From a virus: a stretch of 64,000 nt of DNA. The notes below the pieces were generated by a model. It searched no databases. It was given only the letters and a program-made list of their open reading frames with translations, and was not told the origin of the DNA. The stretch spans positions 62,001 through 126,000 of the IMG/VR virus record IMGVR_UViG_3300018080_008188. One strand, given 5' to 3'. Below are positions 52,082 through 58,026 of this stretch, in pieces. The stretch's first letter is position 1, and every line of letters starts with the position of its first letter. Both the position numbers and the translations under genes were made by a program.

Positions 52082-52683
52082 GCGCAGGGACCGTGGAGAG
52101 ACCTATGAAACTACATATCGGATGCGGCACAATTTATCTCAAGGACTATGTGAACATAGACGGCAAAGCCGATTTCATGGCAAACAACTGTCCTGCGGAT
52201 GTCATGGAGAAGGTCGCAACCACTTTGGACAGGTATTACAAGCATCCTTTCGGTCATGGCGCGAAAAAGGTCGTTGTCGACGCGCAGTTCGATATTGGTG
52301 GCGCTTTTCCGTATCAAAGCGGAACAGCTGAGGAAGCCGTAATGATGCATGTGCTTGAGCACTTTCCGCTTTACAGGGTGGGAGGCGTCCTGGAAGAGAT
52401 TCGGCGCGTTTTGAAACCCGGAGGGGCTTTCGTGGTAGCCGTGCCGGATGTCAAGGGAATGGCCAAAATGCTTGCGGAAGCAGAAACGCCAGAAGAGGAA
52501 GATCTTGCCATTCGGTTCATACACGGAACGCAAAGGAACGAGTATGCCCATCACCTGTGCGGGTACACTCCGCGCACATTGAAAAGTCTTCTGTCCGAGC
52601 ACGGGTTTGGAAAATTCCAAGAGCTTCCGAACATAAACTGCTATCCGGCCGTTCACTTGAAAGCGCACAAGATAGGTGACTGA
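52078..52683 (+). CDS. SAM-dependent methyltransferase (Methyltransf_11-like)
   Basis: A 201-residue protein. The start overlapping the previous stop (ATGA) is used; a second ATG nine codons later, preceded by GGAGAG and opening MKLHIGCGTIYLKDYVNIDG, is equally plausible. Motif I is LHIGCG, the ribose-binding acid is in YVNIDGK, motif IV is EEAVMMHVLEHFPLYRV, and the following RRVLKPGGAFVVAVPDVKGM is typical of this superfamily. The C-terminus (CGYTPRTLKSLLSEHGFGKF) is common in sugar-cluster methyltransferases. It is the third methyltransferase of the cassette. It shares a base with the following fucose synthase gene (TGATG). Confidence 0.8.
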   Translation: MSAGTVERPMKLHIGCGTIYLKDYVNIDGKADFMANNCPADVMEKVATTLDRYYKHPFGHGAKKVVVDAQFDIGGAFPYQSGTAEEAVMMHVLEHFPLYRVGGVLEEIRRVLKPGGAFVVAVPDVKGMAKMLAEAETPEEEDLAIRFIHGTQRNEYAHHLCGYTPRTLKSLLSEHGFGKFQELPNINCYPAVHLKAHKIGD

Positions 52684-53615
52684 TGAAAGTTGTTGTAACT
52701 GGAGGAACCGGCTTCCTCGGACGACATTTGGTTCGCGAACTGGAAAACCGCAACATGTACGCCCGTGTCCTGGACAGGGCGGGCGGGCCGGGACTGATTG
52801 ATAAATCGTGGGCGCTTGAGCAAATTGAAGAAGAAAAGCCGGACGCCGTGATTCATCTGGCTGCCAAGTGCGGCGGAATCGGCGCAAACATGGCGAAGCC
52901 CGGAGAGTTCTTTCGCGATAACCTGCTTATGGGCGTCCACCTAATAGATGCCTGCCGGAAGCTCGATGTGCCCAAGACCGTTGTGGTTGGGACCGTCTGC
53001 TCATACCCAAAGTTCACATCGGTTCCGTTCCGGGAGGAAGATATCTGGGACGGATTTCCAGAAAAAACGAATGCACCATATGGAGTCGCCAAGAAGGCAC
53101 TGCTTGTCATGCTCCAGGCATACCGCCAGCAGTATCTCATGAACGGCATCTATCTGATTCCGGTCAATCTATTCGGACCCGGAGACTGCTTCGACCCAAA
53201 CAGGTCTCATGTGATTCCTGCGCTTATTCTAAAATTCTGGCAGGCCAAACAGCGTGGCGACCGGTCGGTCACATGCTGGGGAACTGGAAGCGCATCCAGG
53301 GAGTTTCTGTATGTCGAGGACGCTGCTCAAGGAATAACAGACGCTCTTGAGCAATACGACGGATCAGATCCCGTCAACCTAGGCAACGGACGCGAGCATA
53401 CAATTGCCGACCTGTCCGAGACCATCAAACGCATTGTCGGGTTTAAAGGGGAGATCGTGTGGGACAACACCAAGCCGGACGGGCAGCCCAGAAGGTGCCT
53501 TGACACATCAAAGGCAAAAGAGCTTTTTGGTTTTGAAGCCGCAACTGATCTGGAGGACGGTCTCAAGAAAACCTATGAATGGTTTCTCCAACAACCAATG
53601 GGATGCGGGTGCTGA
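52683..53615 (+). CDS. fcl: GDP-L-fucose synthase-like NAD(P)-dependent epimerase/reductase
   Basis: A 310-residue extended SDR enzyme. It has the GxxGxxG nucleotide-binding loop (VTGGTGFLGRHLVREL), HLAAKCGGIGANMAKPGEF as in GDP-fucose synthases, the catalytic VGTVCSYPKFTSVPFREED stretch with its conserved Cys, the Y-x3-K pair in PYGVAKKA, and a downstream histidine in DPNRSHVIPALI. It would convert GDP-4-keto-6-deoxy-mannose to GDP-L-fucose using NADPH. The GDP-mannose dehydratase making its substrate is the next gene. A related GDP-sugar epimerase cannot be fully excluded, but the pairing is strong support. Confidence 0.85.
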   Translation: MKVVVTGGTGFLGRHLVRELENRNMYARVLDRAGGPGLIDKSWALEQIEEEKPDAVIHLAAKCGGIGANMAKPGEFFRDNLLMGVHLIDACRKLDVPKTVVVGTVCSYPKFTSVPFREEDIWDGFPEKTNAPYGVAKKALLVMLQAYRQQYLMNGIYLIPVNLFGPGDCFDPNRSHVIPALILKFWQAKQRGDRSVTCWGTGSASREFLYVEDAAQGITDALEQYDGSDPVNLGNGREHTIADLSETIKRIVGFKGEIVWDNTKPDGQPRRCLDTSKAKELFGFEAATDLEDGLKKTYEWFLQQPMGCGC

Positions 53616-53616
53616 C

Positions 53617-54606
53617 ATGAAAAAGACGGCTTTGATAACCGGGGTGGCGGGTCAGGATGGGTCTCATCTTGCCGATTTTCTGCTTGAAAAGGGATATCAT
53701 GTTATAGGGGTAATTCGCAGGAATGCGACCAGAAACCTGGAAAATGCCTCCCATCTGGAAAACCTGATCGACCTGGAGGAGGGGGACATCACCGACATGG
53801 CATCCATGCTGCGCATCATTCAGAAAAGCAGACCGAACGAACTCTACAGTCTAGCTGCGATGAGCCATGTACACACCAGTTTCGAGCAGCCGATCGCCTC
53901 GTTCCAGATTGATGCCATGGGCGTTGTCAACATTCTTGAAGCGGTAAAAACTCTTGGATACAGCACGCGCATCTTTCAAGCCAGCACTTCAGAACTGTGG
54001 GGCTCCTCTCCTCCGCCGCAGAATGAGGAAACCATCATGCGCCCGCGCAGTCCGTACGCCATCGCCAAGCTGGCAGCGCATTGGATGGTTCGTCTGTACC
54101 GCGAAGCTTACAACATGTACGCTTGCTGCGGCATTACTCATAATCATGAAGGTTGCAGAAGAGGCCCGTTGTTCGTCACGCGCAAGATCTCAATGGGCGT
54201 TGCCAGATGCTTGAAAGATCCGTCTTTCAAACTGAAGCTCGGAAACCTTGACGCCGCCAGAGACTGGGGGCACGCAAAAGACTTCGTCGAGGCTTTTTGG
54301 CTTATGCTACAACAGGAAAAACCAGATGATTATGTCATAGCGACCGGCGAAATGCATACTGTGCGCGAATTTGCTGAAAAGGCCTTTTCATGCGTTGGTC
54401 TTGACTGGCAAGACCATGTTGAAATTGACCGATTTCTGAAAAGACCGATCGAAGTGGAATCGCTTTGCGGAAATCCGGAAAAAATCAAGAACGAGCTTGG
54501 ATGGGAGCCGGAAACAAAATTCGAAGACCTTGTGAAGCTCATGGTAAAGCACGATTGCCGGCTTCTGGGGGTGTGGCCGGACGATGAGAAAAATAGCGAG
54601 AGGTAG
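53617..54606 (+). CDS. gmd: GDP-mannose 4,6-dehydratase
   Basis: A 329-residue SDR enzyme. The frame is open upstream, but this ATG directly after the fucose synthase stop opens MKKTALITGVAGQDGSHLAD, the standard Gmd start with its Rossmann loop. Other family marks are ELYSLAAMSHVHTSFEQPIA, the catalytic STSELWGSSPPPQNEET with T/E, PRSPYAIAKLAAHWMVRLYR with the Y-x3-K pair, and HNHEGCRRGPLFVTRKI, nearly as in bacterial Gmd. It converts GDP-D-mannose to GDP-4-keto-6-deoxy-D-mannose. No enzyme making GDP-mannose is seen in this window, so the host probably supplies it. Confidence 0.92.
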   Translation: MKKTALITGVAGQDGSHLADFLLEKGYHVIGVIRRNATRNLENASHLENLIDLEEGDITDMASMLRIIQKSRPNELYSLAAMSHVHTSFEQPIASFQIDAMGVVNILEAVKTLGYSTRIFQASTSELWGSSPPPQNEETIMRPRSPYAIAKLAAHWMVRLYREAYNMYACCGITHNHEGCRRGPLFVTRKISMGVARCLKDPSFKLKLGNLDAARDWGHAKDFVEAFWLMLQQEKPDDYVIATGEMHTVREFAEKAFSCVGLDWQDHVEIDRFLKRPIEVESLCGNPEKIKNELGWEPETKFEDLVKLMVKHDCRLLGVWPDDEKNSER

Positions 54607-54608
54607 GC

Positions 54609-55397
54609 ATGGCAAAAGTCGGAATCTACCTTCCGGCATACAATGCTGGAAAGTACATAGAAAGAACAATCAACAGCATCAAAGCTCAGGAAATGCGCGA
54701 CTGGCAGCTTGTCCTGATAGACGACGCTTCGGACGACGACACCTTCGACAAGGCAGCGAAGGCCGCCGAAGGCGACCCGAGGATTTCGGCGCACAGGGAG
54801 GAAGAGCACTGCGGCCTGATAGGAAAGCTGAAAAACAAGTGTATTTCCATGCTGGACCAGAGCGAATACATTTGCCATGTCGGAGCGGAAGACCTGATTC
54901 CTCCGTATTGTCTGCGCATTTTCTGCCAGGCCATGGACGGGTCCCCTCATGTCGGAGCCGCTTGCGGAACATTCGTTGCGTTCGACAACCAAGGAAAACA
55001 GTGGCAGTTTCCGCATGTTGTCAGAGACAAGGGTTTCAGCAGTGAAAGGCTTATGAGATACATGTGTATGTATCCGCATAGGTTTTACCGCAGGGCAGTT
55101 GTGGAGAAAGTCGGCGGATACTCCGATGAGCTTTCGTCGGCCGTTGATTACGATCTGTCTCTGAGGCTGGACGAGACGACAGCTATCATGCGCCTTGAAA
55201 AACCCGTGACATACTATTACCGGCAGCACATGGAACAGGTGTCGCGCAGAGACCGCGTTCAGCAGGATGCCAATGCAAAAAAAGCCCTGCAGGATGCGAT
55301 AGATAGGCGCGGGCTTGATTTGAAAATACAGAATGACGCCCCTCCGTTCGTTCTTTCCAAAAAGCAGCCTGAGCATTTCATATGGGGAAAGAAATGA
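54609..55397 (+). CDS. GT2 family glycosyltransferase
   Basis: A 262-residue GT-A fold enzyme opening MAKVGIYLPAYNAGKYIERT, then WQLVLIDDASDDDTFDKAAK, the classic GT2 nucleotide-binding start. HVGAEDLIPPYCLRIF stands at the DxD position (AED), and RAVVEKVGGYSDELSSAVDY with DYDLSLRL is the acceptor-side motif with probable catalytic base. It is about the length of single-domain GT2 enzymes and has no membrane segment. Fucose or another sugar may be the donor; this cannot be decided. It overlaps the SDR-like gene by ATGA. Confidence 0.85.
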   Translation: MAKVGIYLPAYNAGKYIERTINSIKAQEMRDWQLVLIDDASDDDTFDKAAKAAEGDPRISAHREEEHCGLIGKLKNKCISMLDQSEYICHVGAEDLIPPYCLRIFCQAMDGSPHVGAACGTFVAFDNQGKQWQFPHVVRDKGFSSERLMRYMCMYPHRFYRRAVVEKVGGYSDELSSAVDYDLSLRLDETTAIMRLEKPVTYYYRQHMEQVSRRDRVQQDANAKKALQDAIDRRGLDLKIQNDAPPFVLSKKQPEHFIWGKK

Positions 55398-56221
55398 AAA
55401 AGAAAATTCTGGTGTGCGGATCCGCCGGGTTCCTGATGTCGAATTTTATGAGGTACATGATGTATCGAGACAATCAGCGGCAATACGACTTCGCAAGCGT
55501 CGACTGCCTTGCGGAACCGGCAGACATCAAGCGCGTTTACATAAACAGAAGACACAGTTTCCACATAGGCAATGTGCGCGACAAAGAATTCATGGAACGC
55601 GTCATGTATGTCGAAAAACCAGATTTCATCGTGAACGGCGTTGGCTGCGCAAAAGGCGAGGTAGACATCGCCCGCTCAGTCTTCAAATCTACATTTTCAC
55701 TCTTGGAATCATGCCCAGAAAATGCCATGGTTGTACAGGTTTCTCCTAGGAAAGACATGCAGCGCATAGGGCATGAAGCCATGGACTATTGGGATATGAC
55801 ATCGTCGATCGTACAGAACAAGAGAGGCGCGAACATGCGCATTCCAAGATCGTTCGGCTTCAGAGACAGGCATGGAATGCTGGCGAATGTAATCAAGGCA
55901 GCCCTAGCTACAGAAAAACCGCAGTTTTTGAGCAACAGCAAAGAGCCGATGGCGTATGCGGAGGATGTGGCATCCAGAATCTGGTTCATTATAGAAAACG
56001 CAATGCGCGGAGAAATTAACATGCCGAGTTTGGGCTTGGTCAGCAGTGAGCAGATGTATGCTTTGTGTAACAAGGAATCTGGAATCCATGATGTTGAGTA
56101 TGATAAAGATTTCGGGTGTGCTGAAAAATCTGACGACGGATGGGCAGCTGATTCAGAAAGCGTAGAACATGCTCTTATAAAAACAATTAAGTGGTTTAAC
56201 ATAAACAAATGGGCTTTATAA
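55394..56221 (+). CDS. SDR-fold nucleotide-sugar epimerase/dehydratase-like protein with altered active site
   Basis: A 275-residue protein. ATG overlapping the previous stop and preceded by GGGGAAAG is chosen; an ATG four codons upstream is also possible. It opens KKKILVCGSAGFLMSNFMRY, a GxxGxxx loop in which the third glycine is replaced (GSAGFLM), then FASVDCLAEPADIKRVY and VEKPDFIVNGVGCAKGEVDI as in dTDP-glucose dehydratase relatives. The usual Y-x3-K pair is not found; DYWDMTSSIVQNKRG occupies the region. Later segments (RIPRSFGFRDRHGML, YAEDVASRIWFIIENAMRGE) keep the family layout. It could be a sugar enzyme with different chemistry, or an inactive partner. It is the last gene of the cassette. 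Confidence 0.65.
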   Translation: MKKKILVCGSAGFLMSNFMRYMMYRDNQRQYDFASVDCLAEPADIKRVYINRRHSFHIGNVRDKEFMERVMYVEKPDFIVNGVGCAKGEVDIARSVFKSTFSLLESCPENAMVVQVSPRKDMQRIGHEAMDYWDMTSSIVQNKRGANMRIPRSFGFRDRHGMLANVIKAALATEKPQFLSNSKEPMAYAEDVASRIWFIIENAMRGEINMPSLGLVSSEQMYALCNKESGIHDVEYDKDFGCAEKSDDGWAADSESVEHALIKTIKWFNINKWAL

Positions 56222-56325
56222 AATGTTATTATATACTACTATGTACAAACCCCCCTTCCTCCCGGCTGGCTTTAAAAAAATATCCGGTGTGCGCGAAAAT
56301 GTCAAGGGTTTAAGGAGAAAAAATT
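56222..56325 (+). promoter_or_regulatory. Intergenic region with possible promoter before the tubulin gene
   Basis: A 104-base gap, one of the longest in the window. It holds an AT-rich block GTTATTATATACTACTATG with a TATACT hexamer at 56232-56237 that could be a -10 element, though no clear -35 hexamer is seen at 17 bases. A C-rich patch and an A-run follow, then TTAAGGAG as ribosome binding site. The CTATCAATA motif is absent, so if this is a promoter it belongs to another class. No clear terminator for the glycan cassette is visible. Confidence 0.35.
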
Positions 56326-57762
56326 ATGAATGACAAAAAACCCGTTAATCGAGTGGTGGTTACGGATGCGATCGGCGAAGTTGAAAGAGTAAAATCCGAT
56401 GCTGAAATTATCAGGGAAAACGAAGAGCTTGAGGCATCCCTCAAGGGCGGGGATAAAAAGGAGGCACCCTTGGACCCTGAAGTGCTTGCTAAGCTGCGTG
56501 AAAAGCGGGAAAAGAAGGAGGATGAGCAGATGACCAGGGCCGTTGCCAAGCGGGACAGGAGCCTGTATTTCGGAGTGGTCGGGCTGGGTCAGGCAGGATC
56601 GCGGATAGCCGAGACATTCTACGAGATGGGATACGAGGCGTGCGCCATGAACACGGCTACGCAGGATCTGGAGTTCATAGAGCTGCCCGAGAACCGCAAG
56701 CTGTTTCTGCCGTACGCCCTGGGCGGCGCAGGCAAGGAACTCGACAACGGGCGGGCGGCCATCGAGCAGAACGCTGATGCTGTGACGAGCAAGATGGGCG
56801 AGATTTTCGGAGACGACCAGGAGGTGTTTATCCTGGCTGTCAGCGGCGGCGGGGGAACCGGAAGCGGCGGAGCGGAAGCCATGGTGAGCTTGATGTCGCA
56901 GATGGGAAAGCCGGTTTGCGTCATATATGTGCTACCTATGGATTCCGAGGACTCGCTGAGCAAGCACAACGCGGTGACGACGCTCGGGAAGCTCGCCAAG
57001 ATGGCTAGCGAGAACATCGTGTCCACGCTGATAGTGGTGGACAACGCCAAGATCGAGCTGATCTATCCGGGACTCAGCAAGGCGGAGTTCTGGAGCACGG
57101 CCAACAACGCCATCGTGGCTCCGCTCCACCTGTTCAACCACCTGTCAGCCATGCCTACGCAGTACGACAGCCTGGATTCCATGGATTTCGGGCGCCTGTT
57201 CCTGGGCGGCGACTGTTCGGTCTACGGGATGATCGAGGTGGAGAATTACATGGAGACTACCGCCATCGCGGAGGCCGTGCTGGAGAACCTGAAGGGCACG
57301 CTGCTGGCAAGCGATTTCGATCTGAGGGAGGCGCGCCTCGGAGGCTTCATGGTGACGGGAAGCCCGGAGGTCCTCAGGGAGCTTCCTGCCGAGAACATCC
57401 ATTACGCCCAGAACATGATCAGCGAGGAGTGCGATTACGCCCAGCTGGTCAAGGGCGTGTACGAGCTTCCGATCGAGGAGGACGTCGTGCGCGTGTACAC
57501 CATGTTCAGCGGGCTCGGGCTTCCGTCGGCGCGTGTCGACGCCCTGAAGGACGAGGCGATGCAGCAGATGAGCCATGTGCGCGAGAAGGAAAAGACCCGC
57601 GCGTCGAGGATGTCGGTGGACTACGGAGCCGGCACCGAGACCCAGAACAAGGCTCAGGAAGTGCGCAGGATGATAGCGCAGAAGAAGTCCAGTTTCGGCA
57701 AGCTGACCACCAATGCAATGAAGCGCAAGCCAAAGGGAGTGGTGGATCGGAGAAAGCGATAA
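56326..57762 (+). CDS. Tubulin/FtsZ-family GTPase
   Basis: A 478-residue protein with AAGGAG eight bases upstream. Residues 1-78 are a charged extension predicted helical. The GTPase core starts at about 80: LYFGVVGLGQAGSRIAETFY (the FtsZ T1 region), ACAMNTATQDLEF (T2-like), then the tubulin signature SGGGGTGSGGAEAM at 173-186 (T4 G-box). VVDNAKIELIYPGLSKAEFW corresponds to the NDxL region and helix H6-H7. SLDSMDFGRLFLGGD (about 282-296) matches the FtsZ NxDFADV T7 loop, with D287 as the probable catalytic acid. The C-terminal tail is strongly basic (KLTTNAMKRKPKGVVDRRKR), unlike the usual acidic-hydrophobic FtsZ tail. Likely a phage filament for positioning DNA or replication sites (PhuZ or TubZ-like role), by analogy only. 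Confidence 0.85.
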   Translation: MNDKKPVNRVVVTDAIGEVERVKSDAEIIRENEELEASLKGGDKKEAPLDPEVLAKLREKREKKEDEQMTRAVAKRDRSLYFGVVGLGQAGSRIAETFYEMGYEACAMNTATQDLEFIELPENRKLFLPYALGGAGKELDNGRAAIEQNADAVTSKMGEIFGDDQEVFILAVSGGGGTGSGGAEAMVSLMSQMGKPVCVIYVLPMDSEDSLSKHNAVTTLGKLAKMASENIVSTLIVVDNAKIELIYPGLSKAEFWSTANNAIVAPLHLFNHLSAMPTQYDSLDSMDFGRLFLGGDCSVYGMIEVENYMETTAIAEAVLENLKGTLLASDFDLREARLGGFMVTGSPEVLRELPAENIHYAQNMISEECDYAQLVKGVYELPIEEDVVRVYTMFSGLGLPSARVDALKDEAMQQMSHVREKEKTRASRMSVDYGAGTETQNKAQEVRRMIAQKKSSFGKLTTNAMKRKPKGVVDRRKR

Positions 57763-57783
57763 ATGCCGACATAGGGAGTAAAA

Positions 57784-58017
57784 ATGAGCAGGATAGAATT
57801 TTTTCGCACGCTTCGGTACGATTCGACACAAAAATACCGAGAGGGCGATCTACTTTACCTCGCCAAGTGCGATACATGGAATGGACCGCAGCTGACAAAC
57901 AGGGGTCCGGGCATTCCCATTGGTCATGTTTGCCGCGTTCCTATAAATCCAGAAAATGGCGGAGATCCAACCATAGGGGTGTCAATTATGGATTGGGTTG
58001 ACTGGGAGAAGATTTAG
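57784..58017 (+). CDS. Small hypothetical protein
   Basis: A 77-residue protein with GGGAG eight bases before its ATG. It looks beta-rich (YREGDLLYLAKCDTWNGPQL, GHVCRVPINPENGGDPTIGV) and ends in an aromatic-acidic stretch (MDWVDWEKI). No family is recognised and no membrane segment is present. It lies 21 bases after the tubulin gene and ten bases before the helicase gene, so it is probably part of the same transcript. Confidence 0.6.
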   Translation: MSRIEFFRTLRYDSTQKYREGDLLYLAKCDTWNGPQLTNRGPGIPIGHVCRVPINPENGGDPTIGVSIMDWVDWEKI

Positions 58018-58026
58018 CTTTGTATC

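Noticed and set aside
56222-56325. tRNA or other structured RNA in the gap before the tubulin gene
   Set aside because: No cloverleaf or stable hairpin could be drawn; only an AT-rich possible promoter is visible.
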